Assembly (NCBI RefSeq): GCF_014694375.1
Contig: NZ_JAAUWW010000005.1
Coordinates: 62,001-126,000, forward strand
Length of the DNA: 64,000 nucleotides
Direction of reading: 5' to 3'
Origin: Vibrio sp. S17_S38
Lineage (GTDB): Bacteria > Pseudomonadota > Gammaproteobacteria > Enterobacterales > Vibrionaceae
Shown here one piece after another: positions 37,688 to 46,971 of the stretch (the first letter of the stretch is position 1; each line of letters begins with the position of its first letter). Position numbers and translations under genes: made by a program. The notes under the pieces are model-generated. The model saw only the letters and a list, made by a program, of their open reading frames with translations. It had not been told where the DNA came from and did not search any database.

Positions 37688-38686
37688 TCAAACTGTCGCT
37701 ATCGAGATTGGCTCGCCATATAAATGGCAATTAGATAATCGACCGTGCTCAATTTGACGCAATTGTGTTGGCACTTTTCGGCAAGTGTCATGAACACGAT
37801 CACAACGTGCTTGGAATCGACAGCCTTGTGGGATTTCTAATAAGTTCAACGGATTACCAGGGATCCCGGTTAATTTGGTTTTAGGTCCTGTTAATGGAGG
37901 AAAAGACGAACCCAATCCTTTGGTGTATGGGTGATAAGGCGTTTCCAATATTTTTTTCGAAGGAGCGACTTCAATTAATTCACCTGAATACATGATGCCA
38001 ATACGATCGGAGAACTCGACCATTAATGACAAGTCATGAGTGATGAATAATATGGAGAAGCCAAACTCTTCTTTTAGTGCATAAATTTTTTGTAGAATTT
38101 CACGTTGTACTACCACATCCAGAGCTGTGGTTGGTTCATCCATAATGATCATTTTTGGATTCAAAGCCAATGCAATAGCAATCACTAAACGTTGACGCAT
38201 GCCGCCTGAAAACTGATGAGGATAGTCATTCAAACGATCAGGGTGGATATCTACAATTTCTAATAAACCTTCGGCACGTTTTTTCGCTTGTTGGCGCGTC
38301 ATATTGGTATGACGCATGATCACATCGCAAAATTGCTCTTCCATTGGGAGTACTGGATTTAACGCATTCATGGCACTTTGAAATACCATCGACATTTGGC
38401 TCCAACGGAAAGATTGCATCCTTTGTTCGCTGTACTTTAAAATATTTTCGCCATTAAAAATGACCTCTCCACCGGTAATAAAGGCTGGTGGCTTATGTAA
38501 ACGCATTAGTGAGAAAGCAACGGTCGATTTGCCACAGCCTGATTCACCGGCAAGGCCAAAGACTTCGCCCGGTGCAATGTCAAAGCTAACATTGTTGACG
38601 GCGCGGACATCTCCCGCATCGGTAATGTAATCAACGCATAGGTTGCGGATAGAGATTAATGGCTCTGTTTTATTGATAATGGTCAT
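37688..38686 (-). CDS. Chitin-oligosaccharide ABC importer, ATP-binding subunit (DppD-like)
   Basis: First ATPase of the importer, 332 residues from the ATG at 38686, which lies one base after the permease stop and has GGAG nine bases ahead; a longer frame into the permease gene is rejected. Walker A is GESGCGKST, the signature is FSGGMRQR, Walker B is MIIMDEPTTALD and the switch is FITHDL. The C-terminal CRFQARCDRVHDTC motif mirrors that of the partner ATPase. Equivalent to V. cholerae VC0617. Confidence 0.92.
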   Translation of the reverse strand: MTIINKTEPLISIRNLCVDYITDAGDVRAVNNVSFDIAPGEVFGLAGESGCGKSTVAFSLMRLHKPPAFITGGEVIFNGENILKYSEQRMQSFRWSQMSMVFQSAMNALNPVLPMEEQFCDVIMRHTNMTRQQAKKRAEGLLEIVDIHPDRLNDYPHQFSGGMRQRLVIAIALALNPKMIIMDEPTTALDVVVQREILQKIYALKEEFGFSILFITHDLSLMVEFSDRIGIMYSGELIEVAPSKKILETPYHPYTKGLGSSFPPLTGPKTKLTGIPGNPLNLLEIPQGCRFQARCDRVHDTCRKVPTQLRQIEHGRLSNCHLYGEPISIATV

Positions 38687-38687
38687 A

Positions 38688-39713
38688 TTATTTATCTCCA
38701 CTCCAAACGGCATTTTGTGGTGGTAGTTCAGGCTCTCGAGATTGTTCATCTTGTGTTGCGATTTTTTTCCAGCGCTTCATGCCTTTATGAGAACGTAATT
38801 GTGGGTTTGCTACTTCATCAACCGCAAAATTTAATAGTGCAAGTCCGATAGCTAATGTAGTTAATGCTAAACATGGCGCGATCAGTTCCCACCATGCGCC
38901 AACTAATATCGCTGATGAGGTTTGAACGTTGTAAAGCATGATGCCCCAACTAATAGTACTTGGGTCGCCAAGGCCTAAGAATGAAATAGTGGCTTCCATC
39001 ATAATGGCGTACATTACCGAACCAATGAAGCTTGCCCCGACAATGGAGATCAGGTTAGGCAGTATCTCAACAAAGATGATGCGGAATGACGACTCCCCTA
39101 ATACTTCAGCCGCTTTTACAAACTCTTTCTCTCGTAATGCGAGTGTTTGCGAACGAACGACACGTGCGCCCCAAGCCCAAGAAGTACAGCCTATGATTAG
39201 CGCAATGGTTAGTGGGCCTGCCTCTCCGATAAATGCAGCTAAAACAAACAGTAATGGATATTGAGGTATTACTAGCATGATGTTCATTGCTGCGGTTAAT
39301 ATGTCATCGATTTTGCCGCCAAAGTATCCTGCCGAAACGCCAATCACAGTGGCTAAGAAACACACTACAAGACCAGCGCCAAAACCAACCCCAAGAGATA
39401 CACGAGCGCCATAAGCCAGCTGTGACCAGACATCACGCCCCATACGAGTGGTACCAAGTGTGTGGTCTTCTTTTTTTGACATGATCATAGTGCGACGATC
39501 ATTCGCAAGGTTTTGTGCAACCCAACCATCGGGGCTACTTTTTGCCATTTTTACGATGCCACTAGGGTATTCGTGTGGATTACCCGTTCGCTTATCGGGA
39601 GCATGTTTGGTAATTAAAGGTGCAAAAATAGCCATAGCAATAAACAACAATAATATAATTAATCCTGTCATGGCTTTAGCGTTGCCCGTCAGTAATTTAA
39701 ATAAACCTTTCAT
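38688..39713 (-). CDS. Chitin-oligosaccharide ABC importer, permease (DppC-like)
   Basis: Inner-membrane subunit, 341 residues with about six helices and a long periplasmic segment after the first (about residues 35-90). The binding-protein-dependent transport signature is VKAAEVLGESSFRIIFVEILPN (EAA loop, about residues 205-225). The stop is one base before the next start. It forms the channel with the following DppB-like protein. Confidence 0.92.
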   Translation of the reverse strand: MKGLFKLLTGNAKAMTGLIILLLFIAMAIFAPLITKHAPDKRTGNPHEYPSGIVKMAKSSPDGWVAQNLANDRRTMIMSKKEDHTLGTTRMGRDVWSQLAYGARVSLGVGFGAGLVVCFLATVIGVSAGYFGGKIDDILTAAMNIMLVIPQYPLLFVLAAFIGEAGPLTIALIIGCTSWAWGARVVRSQTLALREKEFVKAAEVLGESSFRIIFVEILPNLISIVGASFIGSVMYAIMMEATISFLGLGDPSTISWGIMLYNVQTSSAILVGAWWELIAPCLALTTLAIGLALLNFAVDEVANPQLRSHKGMKRWKKIATQDEQSREPELPPQNAVWSGDK

Positions 39714-39715
39714 GA

Positions 39716-40702
39716 TTATTTGCCTCCCTTACGCAGACGAGGGTCAAGTACGACATACAACATGTCGGCAAGTAAGTTAAAGAACAGCATAAATAAGGTC
39801 ATAATAAGTAACTGACCTTGCAGAACTTGGTAGTCACGAGAATTGATTGCATTAAATAGAACTGAACCAAGACCTGGGTAGTTAAAGATGATCTCGACAA
39901 TTAATTGACCACCAATCGCCATACCAAGCGACATAGAAAGGGCGGTTACACTTGGTAGCATGGCATTACGAGCGGCGTAATTGAATACCACGCGGTTTTC
40001 ACTCAAGCCTTTGCCTTTTGCCATGGTGATGTAATCTTCACCTAACAAGTTAATCATGTTGTTACGCATATTGATTAAGAAGCCACCAATTTGAACGACA
40101 GAAGCACAGAACAAAGGTAGGACGGCGTGATAGGCAACATCTTTAATAAATACCCAACTAGTCCAGTCTGGTAAGTTACCTGCAGTATAAGCATAACCGG
40201 TTGGGAACCATCGCAAACCAACCGCAAAGGTAAACATGGCAAGCATGGCAATAACCACTTGTGGTACCGCTTGAATAACCAACATTCCAGGGGAAATAAA
40301 AGTATCGAATTTGCTGCCGCGTTTCCAAGCAGCAAAAATGCCAAGAATTGACCCTAAAGAGAAAGAGAAAGCAACCGCAGTACCGGCTAAAAATAGTGAC
40401 CAACCAAATGCACGACCTAATAAATCAGACACAGGTAATGGAAAGAACTGAATTGAAGTGCCTAGATTCCAACTGAAAATATTTTTAAGGTACGCAATGT
40501 ATTGAACAAAAATATTACCGTCGACAAAGCCCAAAAGCTCTTTCATTGCCGCGATACGTTCTGGAGTCACCTGCACTGTAGCGTTAGCAAACATCATGGT
40601 AACTGGGTCACCAGGCATCGCACGCGGAATCGCAAAGTTAATCGTTGCAGCGACGACTAAAGCGATAAAATAAAAACCTAAACGTCTTAAGAAGAATCCC
40701 AT
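39716..40702 (-). CDS. Chitin-oligosaccharide ABC importer, permease (DppB-like)
   Basis: Partner permease, 328 residues. It has the DppB opening (FFLRRLGFYFIALVVAATINF, FAIPRAMPGDPV), six helices, and the EAA loop KGKGLSENRVVFNYAARNAM (about residues 228-247). It begins 165 bases after the binding-protein gene; a strong hairpin lies in that gap. It is separated from the DppC-like gene by two bases. Confidence 0.92.
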   Translation of the reverse strand: MGFFLRRLGFYFIALVVAATINFAIPRAMPGDPVTMMFANATVQVTPERIAAMKELLGFVDGNIFVQYIAYLKNIFSWNLGTSIQFFPLPVSDLLGRAFGWSLFLAGTAVAFSFSLGSILGIFAAWKRGSKFDTFISPGMLVIQAVPQVVIAMLAMFTFAVGLRWFPTGYAYTAGNLPDWTSWVFIKDVAYHAVLPLFCASVVQIGGFLINMRNNMINLLGEDYITMAKGKGLSENRVVFNYAARNAMLPSVTALSMSLGMAIGGQLIVEIIFNYPGLGSVLFNAINSRDYQVLQGQLLIMTLFMLFFNLLADMLYVVLDPRLRKGGK

Positions 40703-40826
40703 AACTTACACCTTAACTTTCCCAGAATTTTTCGCCTGATTCTGGTTTCAGGACGCCTATTTTAGACAAACAAATCCCCTGACGACGAGCGCCATACTTT
40801 TTATCAGTAAGAGGGGGATTTTAATG

Positions 40827-40851
40827 GCGGCGCATATTAGGCATGCGCCGC
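40827..40851 (-). other. GC-rich hairpin between binding protein and permease genes
   Basis: Perfect nine-base arms GCGGCGCAT (40827-40835) and ATGCGCCGC (40843-40851) with a seven-base loop, 17 bases after the stop of the binding-protein gene. No U run follows in the operon direction. It probably holds up 3' decay so the binding protein is made in excess. Confidence 0.7.
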
Positions 40852-40867
40852 AGAGTTGAGTGACGAC

Positions 40868-42550
40868 TTATTTAACTGGTTTTAAATCCAGTACATGAAG
40901 TAGACGCTCTGGAATGCCAGCCCAGATACTTGGACGGCCTTTCGGGTTTTTCTCGCTCCACCAGCCTGTAAAGCGCTTGGTGTTGTATTGGTACATTTGT
41001 GCACCAGACATGACTGGAATCGTGACTTGATTTTCTGCAATGATTTGTTGGATTCCATGAGCGATTTTCATTTGCTCATTTTTATCAGCAGTTTTATAGA
41101 AGCTGTTTAATAAAGAATCTAACTTGTCATTTTTGAAGAAATGCATCGCGAAACGAGGCATACCATCACCACCTTGCAGTGCTGAGTTGTACGCTGAGTT
41201 CCAGTAAGTGAATGGATCAGCACCGTGGAAGTAGTTAGTAAAAGCTACATCGTAATTACCATCTAGCATTGCTTGGTTATAAACCGCGAATTCAGGTGTA
41301 CGAGCTTTTGCTTTAATGCCCACTTCTTCTAGTTGCTCTACTGCAAGTTGTACAGTGTTGTTAAAGTCAGTCCAACCATTTGGTGATTGAATTAATAACT
41401 CAAAAGGTTTACCTGATGGGGTGTCAACAAAACCATCTTTATTGACATCTTTAAAGCCGGCTTTAGCAAGCAGTTTCTTCGCGCCTTCAACATTATATGT
41501 GTTGTAGCCTTTGTATTTATTATGAACTTTTTCATCAGACCAAGCTTCAAATGCATACCCAAGACCTGATGCGAAATCATTCACTGTTCCCGCGCCATAG
41601 AATGCGATATCAATGATGGTTTGACGGTCAAGAGCCATAGAGAAAGCACGACGGAAATCAACGTTGGTTAACGCTTCTTTTTTCGCGGCATCTTTTTCAG
41701 CAAAGTTCACCATGAATGATTGCGTACCTGATGGCGGATACCAATAATGGTGATTAGGGCTTACAGATGCATAAGTTTTATCAATGTCAGGGACGAATGA
41801 AGAGGTCCAATCAAGTTCTGAGTTGATAATTTTACTTAATAATTGATCATTATTGGCGATTTGCGGAACACGTAAACAGTCAACGTTTAGGTCTTTAGCA
41901 TCCCAGTAATTTGGGTTTTCACACTGAATGTAAAGTTGTGGTGTAAAGGTTTCGATCTCAGTAAATGGACCGGTACCTACAGGAGTTTCATTAGTGAAAG
42001 TAGTTGGATCTTTTACGTCTTTCCAGATGTGCTCTGCAACAACAGGTACTTTAGCAATTTCGTAAGGAACATTTGAATTAGCTTCTGTTAAATGAAATAT
42101 AACTTGGTAGTCACCTTTCTGTTCAACACTTTTTACCCATTTGTTAATGCCTGATTGATCAAGTGCAGGGAATTTTTTAACTAACGCAAATGAGTAAACA
42201 ACATCATTAGCATCAAAGGTTTTACCATCCGACCACTTAACACCTTCACGGATATCAAATGTGACTGTCATTAGGTCATCAGACATTTTGAAATCTTTTG
42301 CAAGACGCATGACTGGTGTATTACCGTGCATTTCGTTAAAAATAACCAGAGGTTCATAAATGAAATCTGTGGTTGTTTTTAAGTTAGTCGCCCCTAAGTA
42401 TGGGTTGAAATTCCGTACCATAGTTGGATAAAAATCTGGGACGATAGTTAACTCACTGCGTTCTGCGGCTGTTGCTACTGTCGAAAAACCAGTAACGGCA
42501 ACCGAAAGTATCGCTGCAGCAATGGCTGTTTTTTTGATATTGGTTAGCAT
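40868..42550 (-). CDS. Periplasmic chitin-oligosaccharide-binding protein (CBP)
   Basis: Family 5 extracellular solute-binding protein, 560 residues with a signal peptide (KKTAIAAAILSVAVTGF...ATAA, cut near residue 28). It delivers chitin oligosaccharides to the DppBCDF-like importer. In V. cholerae the same protein (VC0620) also binds ChiS and holds it inactive until sugar arrives. Family blocks are YEPLVIFNE, VKWSDGKTFDANDVVYSF and RRAFSMALDRQ. It is the first gene of the leftward operon and is preceded by an 840-base control region. The ATG has AAGGA about six bases ahead. Confidence 0.93.
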   Translation of the reverse strand: MLTNIKKTAIAAAILSVAVTGFSTVATAAERSELTIVPDFYPTMVRNFNPYLGATNLKTTTDFIYEPLVIFNEMHGNTPVMRLAKDFKMSDDLMTVTFDIREGVKWSDGKTFDANDVVYSFALVKKFPALDQSGINKWVKSVEQKGDYQVIFHLTEANSNVPYEIAKVPVVAEHIWKDVKDPTTFTNETPVGTGPFTEIETFTPQLYIQCENPNYWDAKDLNVDCLRVPQIANNDQLLSKIINSELDWTSSFVPDIDKTYASVSPNHHYWYPPSGTQSFMVNFAEKDAAKKEALTNVDFRRAFSMALDRQTIIDIAFYGAGTVNDFASGLGYAFEAWSDEKVHNKYKGYNTYNVEGAKKLLAKAGFKDVNKDGFVDTPSGKPFELLIQSPNGWTDFNNTVQLAVEQLEEVGIKAKARTPEFAVYNQAMLDGNYDVAFTNYFHGADPFTYWNSAYNSALQGGDGMPRFAMHFFKNDKLDSLLNSFYKTADKNEQMKIAHGIQQIIAENQVTIPVMSGAQMYQYNTKRFTGWWSEKNPKGRPSIWAGIPERLLHVLDLKPVK

Positions 42551-42649
42551 AGCTGTTCCTTACTTTTGCTTTTGTTTTAGCTTAATTAAAAGGAATGTCA
42601 TCAATTGATAAACACTCGCTGAGACCTACCTCGAAATAACCTGTTTCAT

Positions 42650-42676
42650 AATGAATGTGATGTTCGGACATTCATT
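42650..42676. promoter_or_regulatory. Perfect inverted repeat AATGAATGT / ACATTCATT
   Basis: Nine-base arms at 42650-42658 and 42668-42676 around nine bases, exactly symmetric, about 100 bases upstream of the CBP start codon. Arm spacing (18 bases centre to centre) is about two helical turns, which suits a dimeric regulator. It could instead be an mRNA leader hairpin. Confidence 0.5.
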
Positions 42677-42728
42677 GATTATTCCAGAGTGGCCTGTAGG
42701 CCCTTTGCCTGTACAGAAAACACTTTAT

Positions 42729-42795
42729 CGTTGAAATCGTCAATTTGAATTCTCGTTAAAAACGTCAAATAATCTTACCTTTACGTTAATATCGT
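42729..42795. promoter_or_regulatory. Three copies of a CGTTRAWAWCGT element
   Basis: CGTTGAAATCGT (42729-42740), CGTTAAAAACGT (42754-42765) and CGTTAATATCGT (42784-42795). The first two extend to 16-base sequences equal at 14 positions. The spacings are 25 and 30 bases. They sit 180-245 bases ahead of the CBP start, where an activator would bind. Confidence 0.6.
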
Positions 42796-42834
42796 AAAAA
42801 TCAGACAAAATACGCTGTTTTTTTATTCAAACTT

Positions 42835-42856
42835 AAATGTGATATGCATCATGTTG
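42835..42856. promoter_or_regulatory. CRP-like site upstream of the chitin operon
   Basis: AAATGTGAT followed by ATGCA and TCATGTTG: the left half is a full CRP half-site (TGTGA at 42838-42842), and after six bases the right half reads TCATG instead of TCACA. Catabolite control of this operon would make sense, but the site is only half good. Confidence 0.4.
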
Positions 42857-43301
42857 GATTGTTTTTTTTGATTGAATGTTAGTGCTTACTATCTTGATTT
42901 TATTTTTAATTTAAAGGTTTTAATTTCAATCCTTATTAAGGCGATCTTGATCACTAGTCGAAAACAAGCTTACTTTATTGTTTTAAAATAGTATTGCCGA
43001 TTTGTTGTGACTCGCTTCGCATTAGCCATAAATACTAAGGTTAAGCAGGGTCATTAAATAGAAAAAAGGCGATTTATCCGTTTTGTTTTTGGAGTGAATT
43101 GCGGTTATTTCTTTGTGTGAATAAAGTATTAATGTTTGGTTTTATTGGTCGGGATTGTTCTTACCTCTAAGTGTCATTCGCCTGAGAAAGGGAGTTTAAG
43201 GCTGTATATTACCAACCGATTGTGATGGTGCTTTGGTGGTTGGTAAGGCTTTTAGATAAGAAATAATAAGCATATGGAAGCTGTGGTTTAAGAAATGAAA
43301 T

Positions 43302-43329
43302 AACCGTTAAGTCGCTTGACCTAACGGTT
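43302..43329. terminator. Terminator-like hairpin downstream of chiS
   Basis: AACCGTTA (43302-43309) and TAACGGTT (43322-43329), extended by GTC/GAC across one mismatch, loop GCTT, with T-rich sequence leftward. It lies 62 bases after the chiS stop. Confidence 0.65.
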
Positions 43330-43390
43330 TAATAAGGGGGCTCTGGAGATAGATTGTTATGAATGATTATGCTGTATCGATAAAATAAGT

Positions 43391-46300
43391 TCAGCTAACG
43401 AGTAACATTTGTATTTTTTCTCGGCAGTCAATTAAGTGCTGGCGTTGGGCGGTATTAGCACTGCTATTTTCTAGAATATAATCAATCGTGTTTAGAACTG
43501 TACGCCAACGGGGAGTTTTCGGTAACGTTTCCACGCGTAGGTATTTATCTAAAGTTCGAGTTTGTAAGGTACTACGATCTAAGTAAACGCGCCATAATCC
43601 ACTTTCTTCAGCTAATGTATATTTCGTTTGACCTGTCGCTGATTCCCAATAATCGAGGGCTGTCGTCATTGTATCAACTAATATATCGCGCATTATCTGG
43701 TGTTTATCTTCGCGTTTATGGAAAACTTTATCCGCTAATCGGGTAAATTCGCCGCCGAGTTCTTTCAGTTGCTGAAGCTTATTTTTGTCACCATCAAAAG
43801 CATAGCTAGAAAGGGCTTCAATTGCAGTTTCTAAGTTATCAATTCGTTGCGCATTGATTCCGCCACCGATATTAAAAATATACATGGATTGCAATCCAGA
43901 GGCTTCAGGAAGCATGAGTACATCACTTTGAATATGTTCTCGCTTGTCCTCAATGAAGATATCAATTTCACCACAAAAATGTTCCTGATTGAGATTAAGA
44001 TACTTAGGCGCAATAATCTCATCTGAATTTGACCGTTTGAGCTGCTCAGGACTGCGTTTAAATAATTTTGCAGCTGAATCATTAGCAAAGCGGATTCGTC
44101 CATCTTCACGAACACAAATAATCGCTTCTGGTGCAGATTCTAGTTGTTCTAATAAGCGGCCTTGAGTCTCTAATAAACTCGCTTCAACTTGCTCTCGAAT
44201 ACGCAGCTCTTGTTGTAGTTGGCTATTTTCTATGCGGCGTTGTTCGGCTTTACTGGCGGTTAAATGTGCTTTTATTCTTGCTGCAAGCTCTTGTTTATTA
44301 AAAGGCTTGGTGAGATAGTCATTAGCGCCAGATTCAAAACCTCGGACACGATCTTTAGTTTGACTCAATGCGGTTAATAGAATAACTGGCAGCTGTGCGT
44401 GATCATATTTCTGACGAATTTCTTCACAGGTTTCATAGCCATTCATTCCTGGCATCATGATGTCGAGTAAGATTAATTCAGGTTTGTCTTTTTCTATTAA
44501 TTGGAGTGCGGTTAGGCCATCTGCTGCCGTTTTAACTTGATAGCCTTCAAGTCGTAAAAAGCTATCAAGAATCTGTAAATTGACAGGCTCATCATCGACC
44601 ACGAGTAATAATGGCCCTTCGGGATTAATTGGTAGTGGTGAAGATTCAAAATCAGCCATATTGGATAAGCGATCTGGTGCTTGGAAGTGTTCATTCGGTT
44701 GTTGGTACTGGTGTGCTTTAATTTGTTCTTCAGTGGCAATTGGTAAGGAAAAGCTAAAAGTGGTGCCAACCAATGGCTGGCTACTGACATAAAGCGATCC
44801 ACCCATCAATTCAATTAGCTGTCGACTAATGGATAAGCCCAGTCCTGCACCTTGACGATAGCGACTAGAATCTTGTCCAGCTTGAATTAAAGGTTCGAAG
44901 ATATGCTCCAGTTGTTCGGCTGGAATCCCTTGTCCTGTATCCACAACTTGCATCCTAATATCATTTTCCAGTACGGTTGCTGAAATGATGATTTTTCCTT
45001 CCGATGTATATTTGATGGCATTGCCGATCAAGTTATAAAGAACCTGTTCTAATCTCTGAGCATCTGCGGCAACCAGTGGCAGTTCTAATGCAATCTGATT
45101 AATGATACGAAGTGGTTTATTACCTAAAAGGTGCTGCGATAACTCTAAAACTAAACGTGTTGCAGAAACAATATCGACAGTGGTGGTTTGTATATCAAGA
45201 TTGCCATAGCGCATCTTATGGTAATCCAGAAGATCATCCACCAATGTAGTGAGGCGTTGCCCACTGTTGATGATGATATCTAATTGGTGCTTTTGGTTGG
45301 CAGGAATAGGTCCGTTGGAACCCGAAACTAATGCTTCTGCGATACCAACCATTCCATGCAACGGGGTTCTTAGTTCATGTGATGTTGTGGCGAGAAACTC
45401 ATCTTTGAGCTTATTGGCAAGTTGTAAGTCATCATTTTTTTGCCTAATAGTCTGGATATTGTTTTCTAAGGTTTTATTTTGATCGCCAATTAATTGAATT
45501 TTCTCTTTAATTGAGCGCTGCATACGAGCAAAGCTGACGGCCAACCGTCCAATTTCATCTTTCCGCTCAATACTTACTATATTTTGATCTAAATCTCCCG
45601 CTGCGACTCGTTCTGCCATCCAAGTCAGCTTTAATAATGGTGTGGTTATAAAGTTAGATAGGTAATGAGAACAAACAATAACTAAAAGAATACCTATAAG
45701 CATAACAATGGCAAAGATTTTTTTAAGTTGATGAACTCTTGAATAGGCATCTTTTTCTGGTAGTTCAACCACTAAAGCCCATGTTTTATCTTTGATTTTT
45801 ATAGGAGTGTAAGCGGCAATAATCTGTTCACCATCGCCATTTGTAAAGGATTCTACCGCTGAAAGTCCCTGTAAAGCTTTGTCGATAACGCTCATGCTTG
45901 CATCAATAGACGATTGCGATAAATTGAGTATTTTTGGTTTTTTATTTTCACCAACAAGGATCTTGGTGAGTGCTCCTTTATCATTATGATCATTCATAAT
46001 GTTTGAGAGTGCTGTGCTTGGCAGTTTAAACATAGCGTAACTATGTAGGTAGCCTTGTTGGATTATAGGTGCGCCGAGCCAAAGGATTTGCTGTGAGTCT
46101 TCTTTATTAAAATCAGACAAGATGACCGGAGTATAATCTTCGTTATTTTTGCGCGATGCTTTGACGGTATCTTTAAGGTTCGCAAAGGTTTTACCTAAAA
46201 TCGTATTTTGATAAGGACCAGTTATTAAGTTAGTCCCATAATCTTTTTCTTTTCTTACTGAGTAGGTGACATTGCCATTTAAATCAATGAGCAGAATGTC

Positions 46301-46783
46301 GGTAAAATCTGAGCGCTTGAGTAAATCCACATAAGCCCAATGATAACGTTTATGTAATAATCGATAACGCTCTGTACCAATAAAATCCGGAGATTCAGGG
46401 AGAACCGCTGTTTTTATTTTATCACCAGAGTTCTGAATATAACGCTGTTGGGCGTTGTCTCGAGCATCTTCTATGCTATCACCTAGCTTTGTGAACGCAC
46501 TGACCAAACCATAAAATCGGCCGCCACTTGAGTAAGCTAATTCTGAGCGAACCACGCCCATGACTTCAGATTCTTTAGATTTTACATAATCGTTAACTTG
46601 TTGTTTTTTCGTGTCACGAATTGACAATAAATATGAGGTACTTTGCTCTTGTAAATCTTGAGTATGTGATTGGAGAAAAAATAAAGCAATAACAGTGAAA
46701 GGAGTCAGACTTAATACTAAAAATGCGATCATTAATGTGTGTTGAAGCCTTTGAAATTTATGTACATTTCTTAGTTTTAGCAT
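43391..46783 (-). CDS. chiS: Hybrid sensor kinase ChiS, chitin-utilisation regulator
   Basis: Inner-membrane one-component-like regulator of the chitin programme; 1130 residues against 1129 in V. cholerae. Order: transmembrane helix (about 17-37), periplasmic sensor domain, second helix (about 355-377), HAMP, histidine-kinase dimerisation domain with His469 in TSHELRTP, ATPase domain (GQGIPAEQL, GAGLGLSISRQL), receiver with Asp774 (LLDIMMPGMNG), a PAS-like segment, then the C-terminal non-canonical DNA-binding region (about 1000-1130). His469 has the same number as in V. cholerae ChiS, which is a phosphatase and DNA-binding activator. It is divergent from nothing; both chiS and the operon run leftward. 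Confidence 0.95.
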   Translation of the reverse strand: MLKLRNVHKFQRLQHTLMIAFLVLSLTPFTVIALFFLQSHTQDLQEQSTSYLLSIRDTKKQQVNDYVKSKESEVMGVVRSELAYSSGGRFYGLVSAFTKLGDSIEDARDNAQQRYIQNSGDKIKTAVLPESPDFIGTERYRLLHKRYHWAYVDLLKRSDFTDILLIDLNGNVTYSVRKEKDYGTNLITGPYQNTILGKTFANLKDTVKASRKNNEDYTPVILSDFNKEDSQQILWLGAPIIQQGYLHSYAMFKLPSTALSNIMNDHNDKGALTKILVGENKKPKILNLSQSSIDASMSVIDKALQGLSAVESFTNGDGEQIIAAYTPIKIKDKTWALVVELPEKDAYSRVHQLKKIFAIVMLIGILLVIVCSHYLSNFITTPLLKLTWMAERVAAGDLDQNIVSIERKDEIGRLAVSFARMQRSIKEKIQLIGDQNKTLENNIQTIRQKNDDLQLANKLKDEFLATTSHELRTPLHGMVGIAEALVSGSNGPIPANQKHQLDIIINSGQRLTTLVDDLLDYHKMRYGNLDIQTTTVDIVSATRLVLELSQHLLGNKPLRIINQIALELPLVAADAQRLEQVLYNLIGNAIKYTSEGKIIISATVLENDIRMQVVDTGQGIPAEQLEHIFEPLIQAGQDSSRYRQGAGLGLSISRQLIELMGGSLYVSSQPLVGTTFSFSLPIATEEQIKAHQYQQPNEHFQAPDRLSNMADFESSPLPINPEGPLLLVVDDEPVNLQILDSFLRLEGYQVKTAADGLTALQLIEKDKPELILLDIMMPGMNGYETCEEIRQKYDHAQLPVILLTALSQTKDRVRGFESGANDYLTKPFNKQELAARIKAHLTASKAEQRRIENSQLQQELRIREQVEASLLETQGRLLEQLESAPEAIICVREDGRIRFANDSAAKLFKRSPEQLKRSNSDEIIAPKYLNLNQEHFCGEIDIFIEDKREHIQSDVLMLPEASGLQSMYIFNIGGGINAQRIDNLETAIEALSSYAFDGDKNKLQQLKELGGEFTRLADKVFHKREDKHQIMRDILVDTMTTALDYWESATGQTKYTLAEESGLWRVYLDRSTLQTRTLDKYLRVETLPKTPRWRTVLNTIDYILENSSANTAQRQHLIDCREKIQMLLVS

Positions 46784-46971
46784 AGGTGGCTACTTACGAT
46801 TTCTCTGAGTGGCGGCTTATTAGAAGTAGAAAAAGCCAAGGATTGAATTATTTTATTAAGTTAACACGCAAAACCTTTTTACTATGATATTTGTCGAGAA
46901 GAAAGGAAACTTTATTTTCAAAGGCAAAAAAGGTGACCGAGGGCAATTATTATAAAATATTCGGTGGGAAA

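Larger units (their letters stand above)
42551..43390. other. 840-base control region between chiS and the chitin operon
   Basis: AT-rich, and no credible coding frame is seen. It contains the repeated CGTTRAWAWCGT elements, a perfect nine-base inverted repeat, a CRP-like site and the chiS terminator (listed separately). In V. cholerae the corresponding region binds ChiS and SlmA; the site sequences could not be matched from memory, so their location here is not claimed. Confidence 0.6.

Noticed and set aside
38938..39264. 108-codon rightward frame
   Set aside because: Antisense to the DppC-like permease; no ribosome binding site.
42601..42640. SlmA binding site near the CBP start
   Set aside because: A stretch CACTCGCTGAG looked partly similar to the SlmA palindrome but the symmetry is too poor to claim.
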